Positions 36,261 through 48,376 of a DNA stretch of 64,000 nucleotides are shown in pieces. The translations under genes were made by a program, and so were the position numbers. The stretch's first letter is position 1. Each line of letters begins with the position of its first letter. The DNA is from Gnetum montanum (lineage: Eukaryota; Streptophyta; Gnetopsida; Gnetales; Gnetaceae), in NCBI GenBank assembly GCA_015680685.1, contig MNCI01020374.1:413854-477853 (forward strand), read 5' to 3'. The notes below the pieces were generated by a model, which had not been told where the DNA came from, searched no databases, and saw only the letters and a list, made by a program, of their open reading frames with translations.

Positions 36261-37765
36261 AGTCACAAACGTCAAAAATCAAATTTATTATTTTCAAAGT
36301 CAACATTAATTTTGGATGAACTATAATTAACTCTAATTCTAATTTTAGTAACCCTAACTTCAAAACATAAGTTTTGGATTATTTTTATTAAGATTTAAGA
36401 GCACTTTTTAGATTTCAAAATATCAAGAGCATGAATGCCTACCACCATTACAACACCTACATAATCTACAACCATCTTCTACACTTTAACATTACTACCA
36501 AAGATATAATTTTTAAGATTCTATAGCACATTTTAAAGTTAGATTTCTTAACTCTAATGTCAGTGATAGGATTCTAGCCAAAATAGCCCTATTTTGGCCC
36601 AAAATTAATTCTAGATTATGACTACAATTTTCTCATTCATATTCTAAACCTTCAAATTTTCAATTCCACTCTTCAAAATCATATTTTATTCACAAACTTG
36701 ATTTCTATTATTAGTTTTATTATACTTACATTTTTCATCAATGCTTATAGTTTTGGCCTACCATAAGAGGTGAACAGTTTGTCACTTACTGATAAAGTAA
36801 TTTATTTTATGGGGAGGGATCTAAGTCCCTTCCTCCCATATCAAAGCCTTAATATTTTAATATTTTATTCTTTTTTCTTAGATTTTATACTTAGGTTTTA
36901 TTATATCTCTCATAGTTTATTCCATACTTATTTTATTTTTGGCAATTTATACTTAGTTATTTTTCATGAAAGTTACACTTACTCATTTTTTAATATTAAA
37001 AAATTACTTTTTTATCATCCCCTCTACCATTTTTGGTTCATGTATGATAGGCTAAGTCCATATTTGATTGGATGTTTAGTTTCCCTTCTTTTCATAATTA
37101 TTGATCTATAATGAAGTATATTGATTTGAAGATCATTTACAGAAGTACATTAAATATTTCAACACATAGTTCAAAATATGCCACTTGCATACAGTATTTT
37201 TCTAAGTACTAGCACTATTCATCTATCATCTCAAGTTCAAAATTTCAATCCACTACTAAACCCATTCTAGTCACTTACCTATGCATCATAAACTCAACAA
37301 AATTAGGTATCATTATTGTTTCTTCCACCTACACATCATGTCCCTTAATATAATATGTCATGACCCATGTCCATGCCTATCATTATGCCATCATAGCCAA
37401 TGTTACTTGCTCATAACTCCATTTTGGATAATCCAATTGTTCCATCAAGTTGTGGTGTTCCACTTGAATTGATGCTCTTAGTATAAAATCTAACATCTAG
37501 GCTCCAAGTAAATTAGGGTTAAATAAGAAAAATCATAGTGTTGCATGGGGGTAGTCCTATAGTCTCCATTACCCATGTCCTTGTTTATCCCATTATCCCC
37601 TTAATTTCCACTATTCAGATTCCCAAAGGGGTCTTATTACCAAATTTATTAGATCCCAAAAATCATGTTATCACATTCTATAATGAATGCATGCTCTTAG
37701 CTAATTATCCTCATATCATCTTGCATAGTTTTTCTAACTCTTTTATAATAAAGACACTAGAATAG
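36261..37765. other. AT-rich spacer without recognised genes
   Basis: The longest open stretch (36770-37111, plus) encodes a Phe/Ile/Tyr-rich low-complexity peptide and looks spurious. No LTR, splice-consistent gene or RNA was seen. Confidence 0.5.
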
Positions 37766-38842
37766 TATAGGACTTTACCTTCAACTTTCCTTAAGCTTTG
37801 TCCTATAAGTTATTTTTGTAGGTTTTCACACTTGAAGAATACCTGGATGAGTGTGTCCTACTTTTGTATGTCATCCTATGTTGACTTTTTGTGATAAAGA
37901 TTCCTATATGTTTTTGCATGTTTTAAGGTGTTTTTGGCTTATTCTGATGAGTTTAGTGGGTTCCAAGATCAATGAAGATATTTTTAGAAGTATCTGAAGG
38001 TTCTTGGCATCAAAATGAGCAATTTTATTTTTGGCACCTATAGGATAGACATCCAAACAAAAAGATGGACATCTAACCTTAAATATTGAATCAAAAGTGT
38101 GGATGTACAAAGATTAGATAGACATCCACTAAAACAATAGATGTCTAAGCTCAGAGCTAGGATTTCATAGTTGACACTAACGCAAAGCTAGAGATGACCA
38201 AGACAGATGGGGAAACATATGAAAACATCCATTCCAATTTCAAAAATAGCCAAAGTAAGACAGAAATAGAAAAAGAAGGATAGAAATAGTTAAGGAGAAG
38301 GTGAGAATACTTGAAAAACATCTAAAGAATCTCAAGTTGAGTTGAGGAAAGGTTTGTAGGATTTTTACCTTTTGGTTACTTCTAATATTGATGTAATTCA
38401 CCATTGTTAGTGCCAAAGAGCTAAGGATTGAAGTGAAAATGTTGAAGGCCAAACATCCCAAAAGAGGACAAAAGAGAGAGCTCTTAAAGAAAGAGAGCTT
38501 ATGCAAGGAAAGAGATCTTGTGCAAGAAAGTTGAGTCAAAGGAAAGGGAGAGCACTTGAGAAAGGTTAGGAGAATCTCTTATAAGTGTCTTATCTTGAGC
38601 TTGGGCTCCATTGTCAATGATTGCAGATTAAGAGAGGACACGTGTGGCCTCTAAGATCCTTAGGAGAGTTGTGAGTTGAGCTTGGCTCCTCATCTTTGAT
38701 GTATTTTCTATGTATTTGATAATTTTCTTAATAAAAGGAAACTTTGATCTATTTAATTATGTTATTCTTACTTTCTAAGCTAAATCTTCTTGGAAGTTGT
38801 AAATTGGGTCCTATTGGGATTTATTAGGGTACAACCCCTGCA
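37766..38842 (+). repeat. 5' LTR of gag-only element
   Basis: 1077 bp, starts TATAGG (TGTAGG in the partner) and ends CCCCTGCA. AATAAA lies at 38730-38735 near the 3' end. Aligns along its length with 41191-42229. Confidence 0.85.
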
Positions 38843-38848
38843 CGAGCT

Positions 38849-38860
38849 TGGTATCAAAGC
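38849..38860 (+). promoter_or_regulatory. Primer-binding site, tRNA-iMet type
   Basis: TGGTATCAAAGC, six bases after the LTR, differs at one position from the TGGTATCAGAGC site used by many plant LTR elements. Confidence 0.85.
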
Positions 38861-38906
38861 AAAGGTTTAGAGGAATCCACACATCCCCAAGAGTTGAAAG
38901 AAAGGT

Positions 38907-40717
38907 ATGGCTCCTAAGAGGAAGATTAATCTAGATCTTGGACAAGAGATTCAAGAACTCAAAGCCTCCTTTGAGACTTTTGTGACTAGAATGCAAGAAG
39001 TTATTTCCAAAGTAAGGACAAGCAAGCACCAAGATTTCAAAGAAACTTCAAGAAGAAGTAAAGAGGATATTAAAGATGAGAATCCTTTTGCACCACTACA
39101 AGGATCAAGAGAAAAACTTGATCAAAGAACTCCAAGGAGAGATGGAACTAGAACTCAAAGGTGTGAGCAAAGATTTCCTTTTAATAATAAGGAAAATGAT
39201 GATGAAAGGTTTGTAAAGATGTTAAGAAGTTTTTTAAGAGTTTCTCATGTGGATATTCCTATATTTAAAGGTGTTGAAGATATAGATTTCTTTCTTTCTT
39301 AGCTTAGAAATGTGAATAAGTATTTTCTTGTTGAGCAACATTCTATTGAGACAATGATTCATGTTGTTGAGAGAAAATTTGAAGGATTGGCAACTAAATG
39401 ATGGGACAAGGAATGTCTCAAATACCTTCAAGAACATGAAAGACCTATTAAGAGTTGAAAACTGATGGAGTTCATGCTAAAGCAAAAGTTTGAGAGGACA
39501 TCCTTCCATCATGAAGCCATCAAGAAGCTAAAATTTCTCAAATAAGGAGATTATGAAGTAAGGGATTTTTATGTTCAATTTTTTAAAGCCTTGGAAATGG
39601 CTGATGTTCATTGGAATGAGTATGAGCAAGCTTCTAACTTCATTAGTAAATTAAGGATGCCATATCAGTAAGAATTAGCATTCTATGAGCCTAATACTCT
39701 TAACAAAGCCTATGATCTTGCTCTTAGGGCTAAAATGAAAATCACAAAATTTAACCTAAAGAGGGACAAAGATCACAAGAAAAAGGATGAGAAAGACATC
39801 ACAAAAAAGTCAAAGAAATCATCCAAGGAGCATGATGAAGATGAGCCAAAGAAGAAGGAAAGAAAGTCTAATTCTCCTAGAAGGGGAAGAAGAAGGGAAT
39901 GGTCTCCAAGAGGTAAAGATCATGGTAATGATATATGTTATAATTGTAGTGAATTAGTTCACAAAAAATGGGAATGAATGAAGCCAAAGAAGAATGCCTA
40001 TAAGGGTAAGGAAATTCAGACTATGCAAGATAATGAACTTGAATCTTTAAAGAAGGTATTTGAACATGAGCCTTTGCATATTATTGATCAAAGGGAATTG
40101 AATAGTATAACTTTTATTGGACATGTTAGTGCCAATGAGGATGTTAGGAGGAAGATTTTATTGTGAAATCATTATAATGTTAACGGTTATTCATTAAGTA
40201 TGCTCATTGATGATGGAGTGTAAGAAAATGTGATTCTTGCCAAGGTAATGAAGTCATTGAAGTTAACAAAAATTTCTCACCTAATCCATACAAAGTACAT
40301 TGGTTAATTAAGAATCATTATAATCAAGTTAAGGAACAATGTATTATTGATTATTCCATTGAAATTTTTCATGATCAAATTCTTTGTGATGTATCACCTA
40401 TTGATTATTCAAATATGATATTTGGTAAACCTTGGAATTATGATAATGAGGTTGTTTTTGATGGTGAAAATAATAGTGGGTCTATGAGGCAAGAAAATCA
40501 TAAGTTTAGGTTATTGTCCTCTATTATTGACAATAATTTTGGTAATTTAAATTCTTTAATGATGCTTCCTAGTTGTAAGAAGATTGTAAGGGTGACTGCT
40601 ATTTGTGATCATGAAATTTTCCTTGATGCTGAAGAGGATTCATTTGATATAGATGCTATGACTGATTGCTTAGAGTCTCATATGAATCAAAAGAAGGATG
40701 ATTATGCTGCCATTTAA
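38907..40717 (+). pseudogene. gag: Gag-protease of the gag-only element
   Basis: The start MAPKRKINLDLGQEIQELKA is 47 bp after the primer site. Residues 1-131 are open, then stops recur. A retrotransposon-gag domain is visible (VEDIDFFLS, HVVERKFEGLAT, NEYEQASNFISKLRMPY). A Lys-rich basic segment follows (39735-39900), then a CCHC zinc knuckle CYNCSELVHKKWE whose last Cys is a TGA stop (39975). Downstream come protease-like pieces: GYSLSMLIDDGV (40185-40220, DDG where DTG or DSG is usual) and IFGKPWNYDNEVVFDG (40418-40465). After the protease the frame ends at 40717 with no RT. Gag would form particles and bind RNA; pol would have to come from another element. Confidence 0.8.
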
Positions 40718-41173
40718 TCTTGGGTGTTGATGGTAGTAGTATATTTGTTAATGCTTTCGAGCACTTGTGTAGTTGCTATATTGAAATTTGTATTGGCAAA
40801 AAGATGTTAGAAGAATAAGGAAGATTAGTTGGTAGCAAGTGGAGAAATTTCATTACTATTTGGACATAGGTCAAGGAGGCCTACTCCATGGATTTATGGT
40901 AACAAATATTTTTCCATATTTTTGTATCACTTTTTGTAGGTTTGAGTTATTATGGGGATTCAAGTAAAGAACTCCAAGGAGATACTCAAATAAAGGAAGC
41001 ATGATGGAGCATGAGGACAAGCCTCCATGAGCATAGGAAGCTCAAAACCAAAACCTTTAATGATATTCATTCTCATGTTTATAATGAATTAAGTCATGAT
41101 TATTATGATGACATTGAGTAATGGAGACATGGTGCCTTCTAGCTTATGAAAGATCATGTAGCATGACATTTTT
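40718..41173 (+). other. Non-coding 3' part of gag-only element
   Basis: Between the end of the protease-like frame and the polypurine tract. No conserved coding signal. Confidence 0.6.
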
Positions 41174-41190
41174 AAGGGTGGGAGAGGTGG
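41174..41190 (+). promoter_or_regulatory. Polypurine tract of gag-only element
   Basis: AAGGGTGGGAGAGGTGG directly before the 3' LTR. Confidence 0.85.
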
Positions 41191-42229
41191 TGTAGGAACA
41201 CCTCTTCTAATTCCCTTGTGCTTTTTCCTACAAGTTATTTTTGTAGGTTTTGATGCTTGAAGGAGACCTGGATAAGTGTTTCCTATTTTTGTGTGTCTTC
41301 TTCCAGTGAATTTTTATGATGAAGATTCTTGAATGTTTTGGCATGTTTTGGGGCATTTTTGGCTCATTTTGATGAGTTTAGGGGATTCCAAGATTTATGT
41401 GGACATGTTTGGAGGCATTTGGAGGTTCCTTGCATCAAAATGAGAAATTTAACCTTTGGCACCTATAGGACAAACGTCCAACTAGAAAGATGGATGTCTA
41501 ACCTTAGACGTCTAATCAGAAGCGTGGACCTCGAAAGATTAGATAGATGTCCACCAAAAAGAATAGTTGTCTAACCTGAGAGCTGGGTTTTCATAGTAGA
41601 CATCCAAGCAAAGCCAAAGATGATCAAGATGGATGGGGAAACCTTATAAAACACCCATTTCAATTTGGGAAATAGCCAAAGAAAAATGGAAATAGCCAAA
41701 GAAGGATGCAAATAGCTAGAGAGAAGATGAGAATACTTGGGAAACATCTAAATATCCTTAAGGATTCTTACATTTTGGTTGCTTATAAATATTGATCTAA
41801 TTCACTATTCCTTGTGCCGAAGTGCCAAGGACTGAAGTGCAAACACCAAAGGCTAAACATTCCAATAGAGGGTAAGAGAGAGAGAGATCTTGAGGGAAGA
41901 GAGCTTGTGCAAGGAAGTTGAGTGAGAGGCAAGGGAGAGCACTTGAGAGAGGTTAGGAGAATCTCTTATAAGTATCTTTTCTTGAGCTTGGGCTCCCTTG
42001 TGAGCAATTATGGATTAAGAGAGGATAAGTGTGGTCTCTAAGATCCTTAGAAGAGTTGTGAGTTGAGGTTGACTCCTCATCTTTGGTGTATTTTCTTTGT
42101 ATTTGAGAATTTTCTTAATAAAAGTGAACTTTTATCTATTTCATTGTGTTATTGTTACTTTCTAAGCTAAATTTTCTTGGAAGTTGTGGGTTGGATCCTA
42201 TTGGGCTCTATTAAGATGCAACCCCTACA
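41191..42229 (+). repeat. 3' LTR of gag-only element
   Basis: 1039 bp, TGTAGG ... CCTACA inverted ends, AATAAA at 42117-42122. Partner of 37766-38842. Confidence 0.88.
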
Positions 42230-42543
42230 CCACTCATGCATTTATTACCTCCTTGGAGAAACTCTTTACAACTTTTATGAAAAGATTCAAATACAACATT
42301 AGCAATGATGAAACCTTCGAGAAATTATTAGCCATCAAAAAAGACTTCCAATAAGTCTATATCTAAGTTTATCCTACGATGGACATCTGCAATAAGGAAA
42401 CTCACACATTCATTACTTGATGATTAGTTGTTGAACATCTTTGAAGGAGCTGTAAATAATTATATTATAAGGAACTTGGTCTATCCTAGGTCACTTAGCC
42501 TTCATGATGTCATAACCGTTTCCAAATATATTGAGGAGGTGGT
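42230..42543 (+). pseudogene. gag: Ty3/gypsy gag fragment, left half
   Basis: Plus-strand frames read SLEKLFTTFMKRFKYNIS, then LLDDQLLNIFEGAVNNYIIR and LHDVITVSKYIEEVV, ending at the GTGGT where copy 4 inserted. The same coding sense resumes at 49391. It is a retrotransposon-gag-like domain with several stops. It starts directly at the end of the gag-only element's LTR, which may have inserted into it. Confidence 0.6.
42539..42543. repeat. Target-site duplication GTGGT, left copy
   Basis: GTGGT here and at 49391-49395 flank the element at 42544-49390. Confidence 0.9.
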
Positions 42544-43333
42544 TGATGAGTGGCGAGGTACCCCTACACTCAACCATACGAAACGAGTGTAGCACATGCG
42601 ATCCGGTCGAACTCCGTAGACTAAATGCCTAAACGCCCCATGGAACACTTGGGGTTAATCGTTAGTTGTCTTCCCAGACTTACTTGTTGTTGTCACGGTG
42701 TATGGTTANNNNNNNNNNNNNNNNNNNNNNNNNNNNNNNNNNNNNNNNNNNNNNNNNNNNNNNNNNNNNNNNNNNNNNNNNNNNNNNNNNNNNNNNNNNN
42801 NNNNNNNNNNNNNNNNNNNNNNNNNNNNNNNNNNNNNNNNNNNNNNNNNNNNTAATCAAGTCGTACTCATCCCGCGTTCTAGGAGACAAGGGTGAGAGAG
42901 TCTAATCGCGATGAGTAGCCGATTCCTTGATTAGCCGTACACATTCGTCAATGCTCGTAATCAAGTTGTACTCATGTTGCGCTAATGCATGTAATAAATA
43001 ATAGGTAGAAAATAACATGTAATAAACCTATTCCATGTACTGCAAGGTCTATCCACAAAGCTCGTCTTTATTTCCATACACAACTTGCGTTCAGGTACAA
43101 AGCTACTCGAATAAAGAACCATTCACTTGGGGGACTCCTACTACTGGCACATGGAAAATATTCTATCTCTAGGGTGATCAATCTGCCAGAGCTTTGCTAC
43201 TTCTAGCCTAGGAGGGGAAATGAGGGGAGTGCCACCTCTTATTTATAGATTTGGCGGTGGACCGCGATATCGTGTATGCGATATCGCAGGGACAACGGGA
43301 TATCGCGATGGCATGCGATATCGCGTCTCATCA
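42544..43333 (-). repeat. 3' LTR of copy 4, with gap
   Basis: 790 bp including 144 Ns (42709-42852). On the minus strand AATAAAGACGAG lies near 43069 and a CTATAAATAAGAG TATA region near 43240. Four GATATCG palindromes lie between 43262 and 43327; the partner LTR has eight. Confidence 0.9.
42709..42852. other. Assembly gap (Ns) within LTR
   Basis: 144 Ns. The partner LTR has about 305 bp (48542-48846) between the same flanking sequences, so the gap size is underestimated. Confidence 0.9.
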
Positions 43334-43345
43334 TACCCCCATGAC
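43334..43345 (-). promoter_or_regulatory. Polypurine tract, copy 4
   Basis: The minus strand reads CATGGGGGTA next to the 3' LTR, as in copies 2 and 3. Confidence 0.7.
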
Positions 43346-45029
43346 TGAATGAAAAATCATCCTTGAGTTCCTTACAATAATATCAGGTAGGTATGGAATT
43401 ATTGAGGGAAATGGAACTAATGGGATGACATGTGAATGGATCATTATTACAAGACTTGACAAAAATGGTGTTCATGACAACAAGGGTGAACACCTTATTA
43501 CAATGACATTAGGCCTTTGTTGGCAACTGAGAGAAAGAGAGAGAAAGAAGTGTTGCTACTGCCAACGCTAAGATTGTGCCTTCGTTGTCCATCCCTAAGC
43601 GTGCCATCGATCTTGCTCCTTGCATAGCTGCTTCAACGCTGCTTCATTCTAAGTGTTTGCTCTAGATCCAGTTCGTTGTTGCATGTCCACGATCTGCACA
43701 CACAACGCAATCATATATTAGCAAGGGTAATTGAATCATCATGTAATTGATACCTTGCTTCGGTGTAAACTCATTGGCTAGGTTGTGGTATGGCTGATAT
43801 GGATCTAGGAATATGTTACTGATGACTATCGAAGATGTAGGGGTTAGGAAGAAAATCAAAAATTTTCGGGACAGGGAGACAATTGAAAAAATCAAGCCCC
43901 ATACCCCCATGACTAATTGCAAACCTCCGATAGCGTTAGAATGGAGAAAGAAAAGGAGTAAGAAAGATAGNTAATCCCAAGAACAAGGTGGTGTACAGTC
44001 CCTTGTGTGGTTTATGATTAATGTGACTTGGCAAATCTCATTCCAACTCCGGCCTGAAACCAACCACTTCTAGTGACTTCGCATCAATACAATTGGCTGA
44101 ACCATCCTCTTGAATAACAAGAATGCATCTCCAAAGAGCCACCACCATTCTGACAAAACAAAGAAGAGAATGGGAAGCGAGAAGGGCCTTAGTTAGAGGG
44201 AACACTTTTGGTTCCATAACCTGTGCTTGTAGCTCAAGTTTATTCATATAAGGGATGTGCTTTGAATTCTCACTTGGTTTGTTTTTTTTTTTTTATTTTT
44301 TTTGTGTTTTTTTTGAGTTTTGTGTTTTTATGTTTGAGAACCACACCATGCAAAGACTTTTTATTTTTATTGTCTCAGCTTCCGATAATTGAGTAACATC
44401 GGAACGACAAGAAAACTCAAGAAGAAACATTCAAGCACCCAAGAGAATGACCAATACAAAAGCATCAAGTTCCCTTTCAGTCATACCCTTTTCAATCCAT
44501 GAGTCCTTCCTTAGTTTGAGAAATGCCTAGTCACCGATTCGTTAAAGTTCTTATTAAGAAGGGGACTGTACATTTCCAAGCCGAGAGAAACCATAGAAAT
44601 CGGTAGATGGATGGATGAAGTGGTCTCATTGCCTACCATATCAGAAGAAACATACCTTAGTATCAACATTGTGACTTAAAGGTAAAAACCAAACATTAGC
44701 AATCAATATGAAAACAGTTCATACCATCATGAAGAACGCTTATTATGGGACAAACTTACAGGGTGGATCACACACATACACACAAAATTGAAAAAGTATA
44801 ACGATGTTGTAAAACAAAAACTATAAAAGTTAAAGAAATTTGTAAAATAAAAATTAGAAAATTTAAAGAAATTTGTAAAACAAAAATGTGTAAAAAAAAA
44901 TGTGTAAAACAAAAACTTAAAAGAATTGAGGGCCCCATATGATTAGCATAGGTGGCCATCTCCCCCATGACTGAGTTGTAAGGGAGAGATCTTAAATAAT
45001 GAGTGTTTGTTTGAAGTTCGTAGAAGTGC
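43346..45029 (-). other. 3' internal region of copy 4
   Basis: Shares landmarks with 27660-28870 (GTGACTTCGCATC at 44080, GGGCCTTAGTTAGAGGGA at 44185, A-rich tail 44790-44930) and, on the other strand, with 62620-64000. A poly-T stretch lies at 44281-44313. A single N sits at 43971. A 69-codon minus-strand ORF (44247-44038) has a counterpart at 63456-63638. Confidence 0.65.
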
Positions 45030-48000
45030 CTAACTTCTCCCAACTGATGTTCTTAGGTTGAGGGGTGGAAGTTGGTGATGCTCATATTTCAATGTGTCAA
45101 TGCACATTTTTCTGCTCCTTCTAGCTATCAACCACAGGGTGTCTACTTCTTCTTGTGTGGTTGCTACATACAGGCATCTTTGTTTCAATGTTTCTTGGGC
45201 ACACCTGTTACATGGAGACATTTCCTCCATGTCATCACCCGATGAATCACTATATGTGATGCATGGAACTTTCCTCTTCTCGATCTTCCCACATATGTTT
45301 ATCTTCGAAATTTCCAAGGAAAGATCACAGATCCTAATTCATGTATCTACTATACTAAGCCATGCCCTTCCCATTATAATTGGTAAGTCTCCTTTGTTGT
45401 TGTTCACTTAAATCACCAGAAAATCAGCTGGGTAAGACCAACCACACACAGTGGTAATGACGTCCTCCACCAATCCCAAGGGAATGGTGATGGATTGGTT
45501 TGCCAGGTCTAGTTGGATGTTGCTCTTCTTAAGTTGAGGTAGGTTCCAGACATGATACATCTCTTGTGAAATTAAGTTGACTCCGGAACTTGAGTCCAGA
45601 AGAGCCCTATGTGGTTCATTTTCGGCGATCTGCAAATAGATTAAGGGACTCCCAGGATCAGTTAGTTTCCTGGGAAGGCGGCCCACCTTGATCCAGTCAG
45701 TTACGATATGCATTAACATAACCATATGCGTTACGCTCTATTGGACTGAAGGGTGCTCCGAGGTGTTAGATGGTGGAGGAGTGTACATGGCCTCAACCAC
45801 TTGTTGTTACGAGAGTTTATCTGGGCTTTTGGTTTTGAAGTAAGATCTTCTCTTTTTACAGTTGTCAGAACCAGCAGCAGGTTGGATATTTACAGCTCTC
45901 GCAGCGTGACGTTGCTGCGGTTGAGGAGGAAGTTCCACTTGCATTGTTGGAGCAGGAGGTGTTACGGGAACTACTTGTGGTGGAAGAGGTGCGGATGGAT
46001 TAGGAGGATGGAACGAGTGTGAGATGTCTCCCGGAGGAGAAGGAGTCCTTCTAAAGTACTCTCAAACTTGGTAGTGATGGTTGGGAGTTGCATGACCCAT
46101 AGAGTCACTTGGAGAAATCAACTACTGCACATAATAACCATAAGGATTGGGCTATCGGTAAGGGTACTATTGTGTTGGTGGTGGCATCCCCCATGACTCT
46201 AGGTATTTCCATTGTCGATGTTGTCCAATGGGCTGTGGTGGAGTTCCACTTGGATAATACGTTAGTGGTTGGTGGAACTGCCTTGGGTTACCTTGTGGAT
46301 AAGGTAACCTTTGGGGTGTTTGCCGTTGGTTGAGTCTTGGATTAAGCGCATACACCCTAGACTCTTGTAGATGTGAGATAATGGGGCAACATCCCTTAGG
46401 ATGTTCATAGTAGCAGACCCGACATCCACTATCATTGTTTGTGTCAGAATCCATAGCCACATCGGAGTTAGTGATTTTTCCCTTACCCTTGTTATGTGCA
46501 GGGCCTAAATCTCTCCACTTTTTCTTACCTTTGTTACTACTTTGTTCTACCTTAGACTCTTCTACAATTTTCAAGATTGTTTCAATTCTTGAGTCTAAGG
46601 AATCCCACATTTGGTCTACTTTGGCCGATACCTTGGTTGTTAACTTTTGGATTGGCAAAGTTTTTCGATTCACCAATTCTTCGATTGGTGACTCATCCGC
46701 TTCATTACAAAATTTCACTCCCTTCTTCTGAAGGGAGGGATCATGGTTGTACTCTTCCACGCTTTCCCTTTTGCATAGCTTATCTTCTTCATTTGCTACT
46801 TGCTCCAACAAGCTACGTACTTCATGGGCTCTAAGTTGTGAGAGTCTCCCTTCGGCATAAGTCCCAAGGGTTCTTCTAGTTTCATTCCTTAACCCATCCA
46901 CGATGTGGCGAAGTTGATCCGCTAAGAGTACCCATGGCCTAGGCAACGATGTAACAATGTGTAATAGTAGGCCATGGCAGCATCCAAGGGTTCATGTGTA
47001 CCTTGCTTCCAGCCTTGGATCTGCTTACACAAATTGGACACTTTGGAGTACGTTTGATACTTTTCGTTGAACAGTTCTAGCATCATACTCCACCTCCTGA
47101 TGGTTTCTGGTTCTAAGGACCAGTACCAACTCTCTGCTTCTTTAGTGAGTGTCCTTGGGAACAACTTAAGCTTCTGCCACTCGTTTTCTATATTCTGTAA
47201 GGCACAAGCATCGTGGAATTCCTGTAAATGATTTTGCGGATCAGCATTGTATCCCCCTTCAAACCATGGGATGTTGTTCATGTCTAAGCGTTTGATCCAG
47301 CTATCCTTTAAATGCCTTGTGGGAATCCTAACTGTCTCTGTAATGTCAAGCATACTTTGGGTTGCGAGTAGGGGCTCATCATGATCATCTCTTTCATGAC
47401 GCCTGTGATGTCTATGTTGTTCCCTACTCTCCCTACGTCCTTGCCCTTGTCCTCTCTCTCGACCTTCCTATCGAGGTTTTTCATTCTTTTTATTTTTATC
47501 CTTACCTTTGTGTTCATGGTGGCTGTGCCCAGATGTGGAAGGAGAGGATGAATGATGAGAAGAAGGGGAAGAAGAAGGGGAACCATCTCCATGATGATGT
47601 TTCTTGCCTTCTCTTCGGCTGCTACGGCCCTGATCGTTTTGACGATCAAAGTGCCCACCCTTAGCGTGAGTGGTTGTTCCCTTTATGAACAGCTGGTGTT
47701 CACGGGTATCAGAACTAGGGATATGTATCATTGATCATAGGTTCTAATATCCTTCCTCCTCACCATCGTTAGGAGGGGGAACATCCTTTGCTAAAGAACC
47801 CGTGATAAAGGGTTCCTCATCTCCTATTTCGCTAAGGACGTGTGGGGCTTTGCCCTTCAAAAAAGCATGTTGACTCTCTTGCCTTAAGTCCCGAATACGT
47901 TGGGCATCTGTGGGATGATAATCCCTTGTGTCAAAGTCATCCACAACATATTCCGCAAATAGTTCTTGCATGTCAATCTATGCTAAGGCATGGAAAAGCA

Positions 48001-48232
48001 TGTTAGGGACTGATTGATTTGGGGGTAACACAATGTTACCTTGCAAATCTCTCCATCGTAGTTGTTCGTCCTGATGGAGAACAAAAGTAAAATTTGGAAT
48101 ATACTCATCAGGATGAGTATATGTCATCTTATATTGTTGAGGTACTAGTTGATTTTGGTTATGTTTTTTATCTTGCTGACTATCTTGTGTGTGGTCCTTA
48201 GGTGGTGAGCTTCTCTTATGAGAAGAAGGAAT
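45030..48232 (-). pseudogene. gag: Gag-protease fusion frame, copy 4
   Basis: About 1,065 codons in one sense with a single frameshift near 46930 and a handful of stops, the best preserved gag here. Order: N-terminal block (THPDEYIPNFTFVLHQDEQL near 48050-48130); acidic linker; Ser/His/Lys/Arg-rich region (47468-47731); capsid-like block (WQKLKLFPRTLTKEAESWYW; NETRRTLGTYAEGRLSQLRA); a helical region (46560-46730); a Cys/His segment GCRVCYYEHPKGCCP near 46390-46420; a Gln/Pro-rich tail; then protease with LLDSSSGVNLISQEMYHVWN near 45560-45610 and LPIIMGRAWLSIVDT near 45340-45390. A Cys-rich CNRCAQETLKQRCLYVATT segment ends the frame. The initiator Met seen at 34628 and 16868 is not present here. 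Confidence 0.85.
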
Positions 48233-48357
48233 TTTTTTATCGGTGTGCTAATTTCACCGTTATATAATTTTTTTCTTGATTAACCCGAAGGTTCGTTAAG
48301 GCTCACAACGATGTGAGTGATATCCCTTATGTTCTATTCAGTGCATAAACACCTCGA

Positions 48358-48374
48358 TCCCTGACAACGGTGCC
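48358..48374 (-). promoter_or_regulatory. Primer-binding site, copy 4
   Basis: The minus strand reads GGCACCGTTGTCAGGGA two bases inside the 5' LTR. It keeps one CG that the other copies have lost, supporting a tRNA-Asp-type original. Confidence 0.7.
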
Positions 48375-48376
48375 TA

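Larger units (their letters stand above)
37766..42229 (+). mobile_element. Non-autonomous LTR retrotransposon with gag-protease only
   Basis: Plus strand, 4.46 kb. Two LTRs (37766-38842 and 41191-42229) with TGTAGG/CCTACA-type ends, a tRNA-iMet-like primer site, a gag-protease reading frame, and a polypurine tract. The 2.35-kb interior has no RT, RNase H or integrase. This matches the class called TR-GAG or a deletion derivative of a Ty3/gypsy element. It is unrelated to the Athila-like copies (different LTR and primer). Flanks AATAG and CCACT do not match, so no target duplication is visible. Confidence 0.85.

Noticed and set aside
36770-37111. 113-codon plus-strand ORF as a membrane protein
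   Set aside because: Composition (Phe, Ile, Tyr, Leu) follows from T-rich DNA; no conserved motif and no neighbour context.
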